Notes: generated from the sequence alone by a model not told the origin. A stretch of 64,000 bases of DNA from Flavobacteriaceae bacterium PS02293 (GCA_029960045.1 JASCOV010000010.1:1-64000), one strand, 5' to 3'. Counted from the stretch's first letter, positions 44,037-53,415 are shown. Made by a program: numbers and translations.

Positions 44037-44067
44037 TTGGATATAATATTAAAATAATGTACCTTTA
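44037..44067 (+). promoter_or_regulatory. Promoter of the AraC gene
   Basis: TTG (44037-44039), a 20-nt spacer and TACCTTTA (44060-44067), one base off TAnnTTTG. The box is followed by CATT and the ATG at 44072, again a 4-nt spacing. Confidence 0.55.
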
Positions 44068-44071
44068 CATT

Positions 44072-44944
44072 ATGAAACATCACAGTCCGGCTTTTGAAGC
44101 GATAAATCCTAATATTGGCAGCAGTTTTACGTGTCTTCATTTTACTAAAAATGAAAACATAAAATCGCACGTTTGGCATTATCATCCGGAAATCGAATTG
44201 ATTTTCGTTTGTGGTGGTTCCGGAAAAAGACAAATTGGTAGTAATATTTCTTACTTCTCAGATGGCGATTTGATATTGATTGGCAGTAACTTACCACATT
44301 GCGGCATGACAAATGAAAACACCAACAACGATTACGAAGTGGTGATCCAGTTTTCTCAGGATTTTCTCGGAGCAGAATTGTGGAATGCGCCAGAAATGAA
44401 CAAAATCTTCCAAATGTTGGAAACTGCAAAAAGTGGAATTGTATTTGGAGAAAAAGTAAAAAAAGCACTTCAAAGCAAAATTCAGGCTTTGTCTGAGTCT
44501 TCCTATTTGGATAAACTTCTGAAATTAATTGAAATCCTTGATGAACTCGCTCATACCAATGATTTCAAAATTCTGAATGCAGGAAAATATTATCTGCAGA
44601 CACAAAAAGAGGATAACGATAGAATTAATTTGATTTTCAATCATGTAAAGGATAATTTCAAAAACCAAATCAGTTTGGAAGAAGTCGCAGGTTTGGCAAC
44701 GATGACTGTTCCTTCATTTTGCAGATATTTTAAGAAGATTACCAACAAAACTTTCACTCAATTTGTGAACGAATATAGAATCACACACTCACTAAAGCTT
44801 TTGGCAGAACAGCCTATGAGCATTACGGAAATCTGTTTTGAAAGTGGTTTTAATAACTTCAGTTATTTCAATAAAACTTTTAAAGAGCATACACAGATGA
44901 GTCCGTCGCAGTATAGAAAGGAGTTTAGTAATATTTTGGCCTGA
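44072..44944 (+). CDS. AraC-family transcriptional regulator
   Basis: A 290-residue regulator with an N-terminal cupin-like sensor domain (about 15-120; HYHPEIELIFVCGGSG, then DGDLILIGSNLPH) and two C-terminal helix-turn-helix units. The second unit is marked by FNNFSYFNKTFKEHTQMSPSQYR (in parts: FNNFSYFNKTFKEH and MSPSQYRKEF). It most resembles sugar-use regulators. The frame begins at 44057, but the promoter spacing favours the ATG at 44072. Its stop TGA directly abuts the stop of the convergent DUF2199 gene. Confidence 0.9.
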   Translation: MKHHSPAFEAINPNIGSSFTCLHFTKNENIKSHVWHYHPEIELIFVCGGSGKRQIGSNISYFSDGDLILIGSNLPHCGMTNENTNNDYEVVIQFSQDFLGAELWNAPEMNKIFQMLETAKSGIVFGEKVKKALQSKIQALSESSYLDKLLKLIEILDELAHTNDFKILNAGKYYLQTQKEDNDRINLIFNHVKDNFKNQISLEEVAGLATMTVPSFCRYFKKITNKTFTQFVNEYRITHSLKLLAEQPMSITEICFESGFNNFSYFNKTFKEHTQMSPSQYRKEFSNILA

Positions 44945-45520
44945 TTAGTTTAAACTATGTTGATATTGCATTATTTCATCAACTATTTCTACTGCTCTTT
45001 TATATGTAATTCCGTTTTCTTGGTCAATTGTCAAAAGATGTCCTTCTTCAATAGACTTAATTTCGGGAATTAATCCAGTATTTTGTTCAATTGTAAGCGT
45101 TTTTATATTCAATGTTTCGCCATAAGTTGGAACATTTGTTTGCAACCAACCAAAATAAGGCTCTTCATTTACTCTATTAGGACTTTCCCATAAATCCATA
45201 CGCTTGCCGAAATTATCTTCACTAATAGAAGTCCAAACATTAAATATCAGATTCTCATTGTAATCGATAATAGGAATTGTTAATCGACCACGATGAAAAA
45301 AATATTTTTCATCAACTACACATAAACTTTCTTTAAGTTCAATGCGAGTTTCTCTTTCATCAGAAGGAATAGAAAAGTAATAATTAGGATAATCTGAGCC
45401 AAAACAAAGAGGCAATTCATCATAAACCTTACCACAGCAAGAACACTTGTATGCTACTTTTTTTTCTTTTTTATTAAAAAACGGGAACAGTTTCATTCGA
45501 TTATTATTTGATAAAATCAA
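44945..45520 (-). CDS. DUF2199 protein with zinc-binding Cys pair
   Basis: The 191-residue protein starts with a basic stretch and then CSCCGKVYDELPLCFG (Cys pairs about 25-28), a probable metal site. The family pattern DYPNYYFSIP, ESLCVVDEKYFFHRGRLTIPI (in parts) and EEPYFGWLQ follows. DUF2199 is of unknown function. It overlaps the aminotransferase stop by 4 bp, so they are co-translated. It may start later, at the ATG at 45496. Confidence 0.85.
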   Translation of the reverse strand: MILSNNNRMKLFPFFNKKEKKVAYKCSCCGKVYDELPLCFGSDYPNYYFSIPSDERETRIELKESLCVVDEKYFFHRGRLTIPIIDYNENLIFNVWTSISEDNFGKRMDLWESPNRVNEEPYFGWLQTNVPTYGETLNIKTLTIEQNTGLIPEIKSIEEGHLLTIDQENGITYKRAVEIVDEIMQYQHSLN

Positions 45521-46641
45521 GAAATTACCTCAAAATACTTCTGCATCTGCTCCATTGTCCCTATACTAATTCTCGTCCACTTCCCTTTTTGTTCGTAAGT
45601 TTTTCCGCCAAGGATTTTCGCATCTTTCAGTTTTTTGAAATACTCAGCTTTATAATTGTCTAAAGAAAAATAAACAAAATTAGCAGAAGACGAAATCGTT
45701 TTAATTCCACGTTTTTGAAACTCTGAAACTGTAAAATCTTTCACTTTCTGGTTGTTATTCAAAACCTTGGAAATGAATTCCTGATCTTCCATCGCAGCAA
45801 TTGCTCCGGCCATAGTCACCACACTGATTTCCGCACCACTCCAGCTTTGCAGTTTCTTCAATTCAACAATCAATTTTGGATTTCCGATGGCGTAACCTAA
45901 TCTTGCGCCAGCAAATCCGTAAAGTTTGGAAAATGTTCTCGTCACGATTAGGTTTTTATAAGTATTAACCAAATCACTTAATGATTTTTGATTTGTAAAT
46001 TCAATGTAGGCTTCATCTACCAAAATCGTAATATTTTCAGGAACAGTTTTGATAAAATTTTCAATTTCCTGTCTGGAAAGCAAATCGCCGGTTGGATTGT
46101 TTGGATTACAGATATAAATCAATTTTGTGTCTTTTCTGACCGAGTCTTTCATTTTACTGAGATCAATTCGCTTTTGTTCGTTCAAAGGAACTACAGTTTT
46201 CGACATTCCAAGGAATTCTCCAATTGATTCAAAGATCGTAAAAGACGGATCTGGAATGATGAAATGACCTTTATCCAGCGACACATATTTGATAATCAAT
46301 TCCAAAAGAAAAGATGAACCGGCGGAAACCAAAAGATTCTCTTGTTTCAACTGATGCTTCTCCGCAAGTTTTGCACTCAAAGTATCAGCAAATTTAAAAT
46401 CATACATCGATGACAGACTTAAACTTTTCTGCATTGCTTCCAGCGCTTTCGGGGAAACACCAAACGGATTCTCGTTGAAGCAAAGTCGGATGGTTTTGTC
46501 ATCATTCTTCAGTTTAGAAAAATTTGGGGTATTTTTTGCTAAGAATTCAAGTGGAGAAAGTGTAAGTGCGGCAGTTCCCAAGAAAGCAGTTTTCAGCCAG
46601 TCTCTTCTGTTGATCGACATAGTTTTTGATTTATTTTCCAT
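45517..46641 (-). CDS. Aminotransferase class I/II with a Tat signal (HisC-like)
   Basis: A 374-residue PLP enzyme resembling histidinol-phosphate aminotransferase, with CFNENPFGVSPKAL (about 54-67) and PNNPTGDLLS (about 180). The PLP Lys is probably in TRTFSKLYGFAGARLGY (about 231-247). The N-terminus has a twin-arginine signal (SINRRDWLKTAFLGTAALTL, 9-28), implying export in folded form. Exported aminotransferases are rare. It is probably not the biosynthetic HisC, which would be cytosolic. Confidence 0.85.
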   Translation of the reverse strand: MENKSKTMSINRRDWLKTAFLGTAALTLSPLEFLAKNTPNFSKLKNDDKTIRLCFNENPFGVSPKALEAMQKSLSLSSMYDFKFADTLSAKLAEKHQLKQENLLVSAGSSFLLELIIKYVSLDKGHFIIPDPSFTIFESIGEFLGMSKTVVPLNEQKRIDLSKMKDSVRKDTKLIYICNPNNPTGDLLSRQEIENFIKTVPENITILVDEAYIEFTNQKSLSDLVNTYKNLIVTRTFSKLYGFAGARLGYAIGNPKLIVELKKLQSWSGAEISVVTMAGAIAAMEDQEFISKVLNNNQKVKDFTVSEFQKRGIKTISSSANFVYFSLDNYKAEYFKKLKDAKILGGKTYEQKGKWTRISIGTMEQMQKYFEVIS

Positions 46642-46737
46642 AAAAATAATGATTTTTCTTAATCGATGAAAAATTAAATTCTGACTGACAAATATCCATT
46701 CTCACCGATTACAATTCATATTCGAGTTTTACAATCA

Positions 46738-46745
46738 TACTTTTG
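46738..46745 (+). promoter_or_regulatory. -7 box of the CPBP protease gene
   Basis: TACTTTTG, ending 25 nt before the ATG at 46771. No TTG at the normal distance. Confidence 0.5.
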
Positions 46746-46770
46746 AATCAGAAATTAAAACAATCAAAAA

Positions 46771-47505
46771 ATGTCTCTATTTACACCACTCATCTGGCTT
46801 TTGGTGATGTCGCCAATTTTCATCATTGCTTTCTTCAAATCAAAAAAGGGAAACCCGAAATTCCTTTTGCTGTTCCTTATTTTATTCCTGGCAGACAACT
46901 ATCTTCAAATCTTCAGTAAACAATTGATTCCGGATTTCCTTGGACTCAAATTTGCTTGGATCGGGAAATTCCTGAGTCTGGCCTTGTCGTTAGGATTTAT
47001 ATTTTATATTGATAAAAACGAACGAAAAGAAATCGGATTTACGACTTCTACCAATACAAAAAGTCAGGTAAAATATGGCGTACTGGTTTTCCTTGGATTC
47101 TTAATCTTCGATTTCATATTCAAATTAATATTATTCCCGAAAGGCGGCGCATTCGATTTGGAAACATTTACATTTCAGGCGACAATGCCAGGTTTGACAG
47201 AAGAATTATTGTACCGTGGAATTTTTCTTTGGATTTTTGACAAGGCATTTTTACCCAATTGGAACTTCAAAGGAATTCAATTTGGTTGGGGATTTGTCAT
47301 CGTGACGCTACTCTTCGCAATTGGTCATGGCATCGTTTTGACATCGGATTATCAATTAAAATTTGATATTGTCACAATCGTCTATCTGACTTTGATTTCT
47401 TCTTTAAGTGTCGGAATTCTAAGAAAATTCACAGGCAATCTCATCTTTCCGATCCTTGGTCACAACGTCATCAATGTAATGAACGCTATTATCAGAATTC
47501 TTTAA
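46771..47505 (+). CDS. CPBP-family intramembrane protease-like protein
   Basis: A 244-residue membrane protein with about seven hydrophobic segments and the CPBP/Abi motifs EELLYRGIFLW (catalytic Glu pair, about 142-152), HGIVLT (about 190-195) and HNVIN (about 233-237). The family cleaves substrates inside the membrane in CAAX processing, or has lost activity in some members. It is 19 bp before the DUF5694 gene. Confidence 0.9.
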   Translation: MSLFTPLIWLLVMSPIFIIAFFKSKKGNPKFLLLFLILFLADNYLQIFSKQLIPDFLGLKFAWIGKFLSLALSLGFIFYIDKNERKEIGFTTSTNTKSQVKYGVLVFLGFLIFDFIFKLILFPKGGAFDLETFTFQATMPGLTEELLYRGIFLWIFDKAFLPNWNFKGIQFGWGFVIVTLLFAIGHGIVLTSDYQLKFDIVTIVYLTLISSLSVGILRKFTGNLIFPILGHNVINVMNAIIRIL

Positions 47506-47524
47506 TCTTCCAGAATATACAATT

Positions 47525-48367
47525 ATGTCTATCTTATTCAAAAAAGCATTATTATTTATAGCCACAATTATTTTCAGCTATAGTTTTTCTCAGGACAAAA
47601 TCAACGTTCTGTTGTTGGGAACTTACCATTTCAACAATCCAGGAAATGATGCTGTAAAAAATGTTGAACGCAATATTTTAACCGTACAAAGTCAGAAAAG
47701 TCTTGACCAAATCACGAACTCGATTATTTCTAAATTTAAACCAGACCAGATTTTTGTGGAAAGTAATTTTAATAAAAATAATGACTTAAATAATCAATAT
47801 AAACTTTATCTTAAAAATCAGTTTAGCCAATTTACCGACACGATAAAAAAGCCGAGATTGAAACGGTTTTACACAGAAGGCGAAACATTTCAATTGGCTT
47901 TTAGATTAGCTAAAAAAGCAAACATTAGACAGATTTATCCAATTGACAGTCTTATAGAAATGAGATTTGACATTCTTCAAAAAGAAATTAATTCCAATCC
48001 AAAAACGAAGAATCTGTTTGAACAAAAAGCCTCTCAGATGAGTCAATCAAGTAATAAATGTATGGCGAAAAATCTGCTTAAAGATGTGTTTATTTGTTTA
48101 AATCAAAAAGCTGAACTAAATCAGAACAAAGGTTTTTATATTTCTATCGCTAACAAAGTCAATCCTGATAGTAAATATTTCGGTTCAAATCTGGTTGCGG
48201 ATTGGTACAAAAGAAACCTGATTATGTATGCGAATATTCAAAATCAGATAGAGTCAAAAACAAAGAACATCTTTATTTTGGTTGGAACTGGTCACGCTGC
48301 AATTTTCAGAGAGTTTTTTGAAAATGATAAAAATTTCAATTTGATTGAAGTTGATGAAATTTTGTAG
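47525..48367 (+). CDS. DUF5694 protein (TraB/PrgY-like)
   Basis: The 280-residue exported protein has a signal peptide (about 1-20, ending SYSFS) and the TraB/PrgY-like motifs LLGTYHFNNPG (about 30-40) and QIFVESN (about 76-82) with conserved His and Glu. A late GTGHAAIFREFF follows (about 256-267). TraB-type proteins are thought to be metal-dependent proteases. It is co-directional with the CPBP gene; the link to the histidine kinase that follows is only proximity. Confidence 0.82.
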   Translation: MSILFKKALLFIATIIFSYSFSQDKINVLLLGTYHFNNPGNDAVKNVERNILTVQSQKSLDQITNSIISKFKPDQIFVESNFNKNNDLNNQYKLYLKNQFSQFTDTIKKPRLKRFYTEGETFQLAFRLAKKANIRQIYPIDSLIEMRFDILQKEINSNPKTKNLFEQKASQMSQSSNKCMAKNLLKDVFICLNQKAELNQNKGFYISIANKVNPDSKYFGSNLVADWYKRNLIMYANIQNQIESKTKNIFILVGTGHAAIFREFFENDKNFNLIEVDEIL

Positions 48368-48407
48368 AATAATCTCGATCCAATTATTAATTCCAATCTC
48401 AAAAGCT

Positions 48408-48415
48408 TATTTTTG
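48408..48415 (+). promoter_or_regulatory. -7 box next to the LytS-type kinase start
   Basis: TATTTTTG, then AAA and the ATG at 48419. The 3-nt spacing resembles the leaderless genes. No -33 element visible. Confidence 0.45.
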
Positions 48416-48418
48416 AAA

Positions 48419-49600
48419 ATGCCTTTTAACACAAACAAAATGCAAGAAAACGCTCTCTCAAAAGAACAATTGTCCAACCAAAATTTTCTGCTGGAATTTG
48501 AAAGATTCTATAACAGAAGTCCAAAAATTATTTCCCATTTTTTGATGTGGTTTGTCTTTTCTGTGTTACTTTTTGTTTATTATCGTTTCGATTCCAAAAT
48601 CACTTATTTTGAGTGTTTCATTATGACTTTCAGAGCGTTTGTAAGCAATGCAGTTATCTTTTATGGATTTTTCTATCTTTTATTTCCAAAGATAAAGGGA
48701 TTCAGAATCACATATTTCCTGATTATCACATCTGTATTAATTCCCGTAAGCATTTATGTTTGGCTTATTGTCAACAATTCTATGTTTCGCCTGTACCATT
48801 TTTTAGGTTGGGAAATCAAAACAGGAAGATTCGCTGGAATGATCAAGATTTTTGCCAATCAAAATATGAATGAAGTCATTGGAATCGAGGCATTTTTGTC
48901 CAATGTAATGCTTGTAATCTATATTTTGTCACCGTTTTTCTTTGTGAAAATTCTCTTTGAAATTGTGAGAATTTATAACAAAACAACGCAATTACAACAA
49001 CAAAAATTGGAAGTTGAGATTCAGAATATCAATATCGAAAAGGACTTTCTGAAGTCTCAGTTGAATCCACATTTTCTCTTCAATACTTTGAATAATCTTT
49101 ATGGTTTGAGTGTCAAAAAAGATGATTCTGCACCGGAAGTTATTCTGAATCTTTCCGATATAATGAGTTACACACTTTACGAATCTAATTCCGAAAAAGT
49201 GCCTTTGGAAAAGGAAATAGACTTTATTAAAAATTATTTTGAGCTGGAAAAAATGCGTTATCCGAAAGACAAAGATATTCAGCTGGAAATCTCTGGAGAA
49301 GGACAAATTTCCGGACTTTTCATTGCGCCACTTCTGACATTTACATTTATTGAAAATGCTTTTAAATATGGTTTGAAAAGCCAAAACCCGTTCATCAAAC
49401 AGGAAGTTATTATTAATGACAATCAGTTTTTATTCATCGTCGAAAATGATAAGGAAAAACTGAGTGAGAAAAATAAATTCGGAGGAATCGGAATCGAAAA
49501 TATAAAAAAAAGACTACAATTATTATATCCAAATCAACATCAATTGGAAATCAAAAACCTTGAAAATAGTTTCAGAATCGAACTAAAAATCAATCTATAA
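48419..49600 (+). CDS. LytS/YehU-type sensor histidine kinase
   Basis: A 393-residue inner-membrane sensor kinase with four hydrophobic segments (about 37-55, 68-88, 96-118, 160-182), a coiled linker (about 190-210) and the His_kinase domain QLNPHFLFNTLNNLYGL (phospho-His about 218). An ATP-binding domain follows with the G box FGGIGIENIKKRL (about 352-364). It phosphorylates the LytTR regulator 2 bp downstream. A frame extension to a TTG at 48413 lies inside the -7 box, so the ATG at 48419 (or 48440) is the start. Confidence 0.9.
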   Translation: MPFNTNKMQENALSKEQLSNQNFLLEFERFYNRSPKIISHFLMWFVFSVLLFVYYRFDSKITYFECFIMTFRAFVSNAVIFYGFFYLLFPKIKGFRITYFLIITSVLIPVSIYVWLIVNNSMFRLYHFLGWEIKTGRFAGMIKIFANQNMNEVIGIEAFLSNVMLVIYILSPFFFVKILFEIVRIYNKTTQLQQQKLEVEIQNINIEKDFLKSQLNPHFLFNTLNNLYGLSVKKDDSAPEVILNLSDIMSYTLYESNSEKVPLEKEIDFIKNYFELEKMRYPKDKDIQLEISGEGQISGLFIAPLLTFTFIENAFKYGLKSQNPFIKQEVIINDNQFLFIVENDKEKLSEKNKFGGIGIENIKKRLQLLYPNQHQLEIKNLENSFRIELKINL

Positions 49601-49602
49601 CA

Positions 49603-50310
49603 ATGGAAAAACTAAAATGTCTGGTTTTGGACGACGAACCAATCGGAAGAGAAATCATTGAGAATTTTGTACACGAAATTCCATTTCTGGAATTGGTTTC
49701 TTCTTTCGGCGACCCTTTGGAAGCGATGACTTTTCTGCAAAGCAACAAAATTGATTTGATTTTCAGTGATATCCAAATGCCGAAAATTAACGGATTGGAA
49801 TTGGTTCGAGCTTTGGAAAATCCGCCGGTCATTATTTTCATTACGGCTCACAGAGATTTTGCTTTGGACGGCTTCGAAACCGGAGCAATGGATTATCTCG
49901 TAAAACCTGTCCGATTTGACCGTTTCCTGAAAGCTGTTAACAAGGCGAAAGATTACATCGAACTGAAAAACAAATCAACCGTTCATCAAGTCAATTCTGA
50001 CCGAATTTTTATCAAGTCCGACGGAAAACTCACGAAGATTCTTTTGGATGAGATTCTTTATGTAGAAGCTCAAGGCGATTATCTGAAAATCGTGATTAAT
50101 AATGAAACCTACACTACTCTAGCCACTTTGAAATCGATGGATGAAGTTCTGACTTTACCCAAATTCTTTCGGGTTCAGCGTTCGTTTATCATCAATCTTG
50201 AAGCTATCCGAAGTCTGAACGGAAACATGGTGGAACTGACAAATGGGAAAAGTATTTCGATTGCGCAGAATAAAAAAGAGGAATTGTTTCAGTTGTTGGG
50301 GATTAAGTGA
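49603..50310 (+). CDS. LytTR-type response regulator
   Basis: A 235-residue regulator with a receiver domain: acidic pocket LDDEP (about 8-12), phospho-Asp in LIFSDIQMP (about 54) and Lys in DYLVKPV (about 104). A LytTR DNA-binding domain follows (about 130-235; EILYVEAQGDYLKI, FFRVQRSFIINLEAI). It pairs with the histidine kinase immediately upstream. LytTR pairs often control membrane or surface genes. Confidence 0.95.
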   Translation: MEKLKCLVLDDEPIGREIIENFVHEIPFLELVSSFGDPLEAMTFLQSNKIDLIFSDIQMPKINGLELVRALENPPVIIFITAHRDFALDGFETGAMDYLVKPVRFDRFLKAVNKAKDYIELKNKSTVHQVNSDRIFIKSDGKLTKILLDEILYVEAQGDYLKIVINNETYTTLATLKSMDEVLTLPKFFRVQRSFIINLEAIRSLNGNMVELTNGKSISIAQNKKEELFQLLGIK

Positions 50311-50350
50311 TTTTTTGGTAAGTTTACTAACAAATATTTAAATTAAAAAA

Positions 50351-50956
50351 ATGATTAGAAGAAGAGATTTACTACCAATATGGATGAAATTTTTTGTTTG
50401 GGTATTTTTGATTCTTGCCGGAATTTCCATTATAATTAAGCTTATATTTCTCTTTACAGGATTATCTTTCGGCACAAAAGAAGTTTCTATTTATGGAATG
50501 GAAACATTTGATAGATTTTCGTTTTTAGGATTTTTCATAACCTTTCTACTTTTACTAAAAGTTGTTACAGCATTTGCCATGTGGACTGAAAAAAAATGGG
50601 CAATTGACATTGGAATTACAGACGCAGTAATTGGAATTATTGTCTGTGGATTTATAATGTTTGAAACATTCCTAAATAGTTCAGAAGACTCTAAATTTTC
50701 ATTTAGATTTGAGATTATTTTTCTAATTTTCTATTTATTAAAATGTTTGAAAATAAATGAAACTTGGAAGCAAACAAAGAAATATGTTGCAATTCCTAAT
50801 CAACAAAAAATCCGTTCCTCTAAGATACTTTTTTCAAATGAAAATTTTACTTCAAAAGAAAAAATTGAAGAAGTCAAATTTGAAGAAAATATAAGTTCTA
50901 ATAAAATTGATAGAGAGAATGATGAGGATTATCTGAATAAATATAAACCTAAATAG
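50351..50956 (+). CDS. Unknown membrane protein, possibly controlled by the adjacent two-component system
   Basis: A 201-residue protein with four hydrophobic segments (about 13-35, 52-74, 85-110, 118-135) and a charged cytosolic C-terminal tail (about 140-201) rich in Lys and Glu. I do not recognise a named family. It starts 40 bp after the LytTR gene on the same strand and could be its target or a sensor partner. Confidence 0.75.
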   Translation: MIRRRDLLPIWMKFFVWVFLILAGISIIIKLIFLFTGLSFGTKEVSIYGMETFDRFSFLGFFITFLLLLKVVTAFAMWTEKKWAIDIGITDAVIGIIVCGFIMFETFLNSSEDSKFSFRFEIIFLIFYLLKCLKINETWKQTKKYVAIPNQQKIRSSKILFSNENFTSKEKIEEVKFEENISSNKIDRENDEDYLNKYKPK

Positions 50957-50970
50957 AGTATTTTCTCTTT

Positions 50971-51801
50971 TCACTCAAAAATAATCGTCTTATTTCCATC
51001 AATAAAAACCTTGTCTTCAAAAACCAGTTTCAAAGCATTCGCCAAAACATTTTTCTCAACGTCTCTTCCTAATTTCGCTAGATCTTTTGCCGTTTTAGAA
51101 TGCGTTACTTTGATAATATCCTGATAAATAATCGGACCTTCATCCAAGTCATTTGTTACAAAATGCGCTGTTGCTCCGATAATCTTTACACCTCTTTCGA
51201 AAGCTTGTTTGTAAGGATTAGCGCCAATGAAAGCCGGTAAAAATGAATGATGAATATTGATGATCTTTCCTGCAAAATCTTTGATAAATTCAGGTGTAAG
51301 AATTCTCATAAACTTAGCTAAAACCAAATAATCAAACTCATAATTTCTCAGTGTTTGTTTGATAAGATTTTCGTGCTCGTCTCTCGTGATATTTTCAGTA
51401 GAAATATAATGAAACGGAATATCAAATTTCTCTGTCAAATCTCTCAGATTTTCATAATTCCCAACAACTGCGAGAATATTGAAATTAAGATCTTTGAATT
51501 GATTTCTAATCAACAGATCAGATAAACAATGGTGTTCTTTGGTCACGAAAACGACAACATCTTTTGGCTTATTGTTACTCAATTCTATTTCGCAATCCCC
51601 TAATTGGTCTTTGAGTTGAGAAATCACTTTTAGAGGATCGGCAATTCCTGCAACTTCGGTTCTCATAAAGAACAAGGACTTTTCGCTGTCAACAAATTCG
51701 TCGTTTTTGATGATGTTAAGACCGTTTTCCAAAAGAACTTCAGAGATTCTGTAAACCAAGCCTTTTTCGTCTGTACAGGTGATTTTGAAGGTAAAATTCA
51801 T
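50971..51801 (-). CDS. purU: Formyltetrahydrofolate deformylase
   Basis: Releases formate from 10-formyl-THF, providing formate for purine synthesis by PurT. The 276-residue protein has an N-terminal ACT domain (about 1-80) and a formyltransferase-fold domain with catalytic Asn, His and Asp in INIHHSFLPAF (about 177-187) and DLDEGPII (about 217-224). Length normal. Standing alone on the minus strand; no promoter box seen. Confidence 0.95.
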   Translation of the reverse strand: MNFTFKITCTDEKGLVYRISEVLLENGLNIIKNDEFVDSEKSLFFMRTEVAGIADPLKVISQLKDQLGDCEIELSNNKPKDVVVFVTKEHHCLSDLLIRNQFKDLNFNILAVVGNYENLRDLTEKFDIPFHYISTENITRDEHENLIKQTLRNYEFDYLVLAKFMRILTPEFIKDFAGKIINIHHSFLPAFIGANPYKQAFERGVKIIGATAHFVTNDLDEGPIIYQDIIKVTHSKTAKDLAKLGRDVEKNVLANALKLVFEDKVFIDGNKTIIFE

Positions 51802-51840
51802 CGTTTAGTTTTTGTTTTAAGACTTAAAGTTATGAAATAA

Positions 51841-53415
51841 TTACTTCACTTTCTCAGCTTTGTAATCGCTTTCATTTCCTAGTCTGTCAATCGCTTTTAT
51901 AGCAACTGTATTGAGTGTTTTGTTATTATAAAATTTAATAATTTCCATATTCTGAATATCGGAATTCAAAATCTGAGTTCGCCATTCATTGCCATATTTT
52001 GTGAATAAAACCCATTGGAAAGCTTTTTCTTGATTTGATAAATTCCAACTTGCGGAAATATTACTTCCATTACTTTTCAAATGTAATTTTGGTTGCGAAA
52101 GTTCCTTATCAGTTTTCAGCCAAGGACTTCTTGGAATCAAAACTTTGTCTTGATAAACTCTCGTTTTCAAAGCATTTTGCATACTCCAATTTTTGGTAAG
52201 TCCTGCAATACTCCAATGGATTTCGCCTGCATCATCTTTTAGAATTTGTCTGCTCAAATCTATTTGATTAACGATTTCTGTCGGTCTGTCAGAAGATTTT
52301 ATTTCAACTGTATTAAGTCCTGGCCAAAGATGTCGATTGAAATTATTTTCGGATTTCCACCACTCCAGTAGTTTTGGAAAACTTTGTTTTTCAGGATTGA
52401 TAGGCCAATACAATTGTGGTGAAAAATAATCTACCCAACCTTTGTTCAACCAAAGTTTTGCATCGGCGTAAAGTTCATCGTACTGAGAAGAACCTTTGAT
52501 TCCTACAGGATAATCCGGTTTCCAAATCCCAAACGGACTGATCCCGAATTTCACATAATTCTTTTCGTTTTTAATTTCTTTATAAATCCTTTCAACAAAT
52601 CGGTTTACATTATCACGTCTCCAATCTACTCTGGAAAGATTTCCGCCAGAATTTTTGTAAGCATTCCAGATTTTAGAATCCGGGAAATCTGCTCCGCCGT
52701 TGTAAGTCGCATACGGATAAAAATAATCATCAAAATGAACAGCATCAATATCATATTTTTTCACAAGCTCATTTACAACCTTCGAAACGTGATCTTGAAT
52801 AATTGGACTTGCTGGATCGAACCAATACATTCCATTTCTTAATCTGTAAGTTACGTCTGAAAATTTGTTAGCCAAAGATTGCGACGTCACTTTTCCACCG
52901 TTGGAATGATGCGCTCTGTAAGGATTCAGCCATACGTGCAATTCGATTCCGCGTTTGTGTGATTCTTCTATCCAAAATTCTAAAGGGTCATAATATGGAA
53001 CCGGTTCTTTTCCAATTTCGCCAGTAAGAAAATACGACCAAGGCTCATGAGAACTTTTATACAAAGCATCTCCCGAAGGACGCACTTGTAAAATTACCGC
53101 ATTGAAATTATTATTCTGAAGCATATTCAGCATTTCAAGTGCTTCTGCTTTTTGTTGGTCTGATGTAAGATTTGTCTTTGAAGGCCAATTGATATTCGCA
53201 ACCGATGCAATCCAGGCAGCACGAAATTCTCTATTAATGGAAGGTAAATCTACACGATAACTTTCTTCAACTTTTGCCGGAGGAACAGATTTTATAATTG
53301 GTTTGGAAGGAGGTGTCTTAATTTTTGTCGTTTGTTTTTTCTGAGGAGAACAATTGTATATTAAAATGGAAATTAATACTAACAAAAAAAAATGAAACTG
53401 GCGTTTATGATTCAT
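51841..53415 (-). CDS. GHL10-type glycoside hydrolase lipoprotein
   Basis: A 524-residue lipoprotein with a signal ending in the lipobox LIYNC (Cys about 22). A family-10-like glycosylhydrolase (GHL10, DUF187-type) domain follows (about 55-400; FRAAWIASVANINWPSK, YPYATYNGG, SPFGIWKPDYP, FSPQLYWPINPEK). A C-terminal Fn3-like domain is at about 420-524. It probably degrades surface or peptidoglycan sugars in the periplasm or at the outer membrane. An upstream extension to 53475 overlaps the toxin operon's terminator, so the ATG at 53415 is the start. Confidence 0.9.
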   Translation of the reverse strand: MNHKRQFHFFLLVLISILIYNCSPQKKQTTKIKTPPSKPIIKSVPPAKVEESYRVDLPSINREFRAAWIASVANINWPSKTNLTSDQQKAEALEMLNMLQNNNFNAVILQVRPSGDALYKSSHEPWSYFLTGEIGKEPVPYYDPLEFWIEESHKRGIELHVWLNPYRAHHSNGGKVTSQSLANKFSDVTYRLRNGMYWFDPASPIIQDHVSKVVNELVKKYDIDAVHFDDYFYPYATYNGGADFPDSKIWNAYKNSGGNLSRVDWRRDNVNRFVERIYKEIKNEKNYVKFGISPFGIWKPDYPVGIKGSSQYDELYADAKLWLNKGWVDYFSPQLYWPINPEKQSFPKLLEWWKSENNFNRHLWPGLNTVEIKSSDRPTEIVNQIDLSRQILKDDAGEIHWSIAGLTKNWSMQNALKTRVYQDKVLIPRSPWLKTDKELSQPKLHLKSNGSNISASWNLSNQEKAFQWVLFTKYGNEWRTQILNSDIQNMEIIKFYNNKTLNTVAIKAIDRLGNESDYKAEKVK

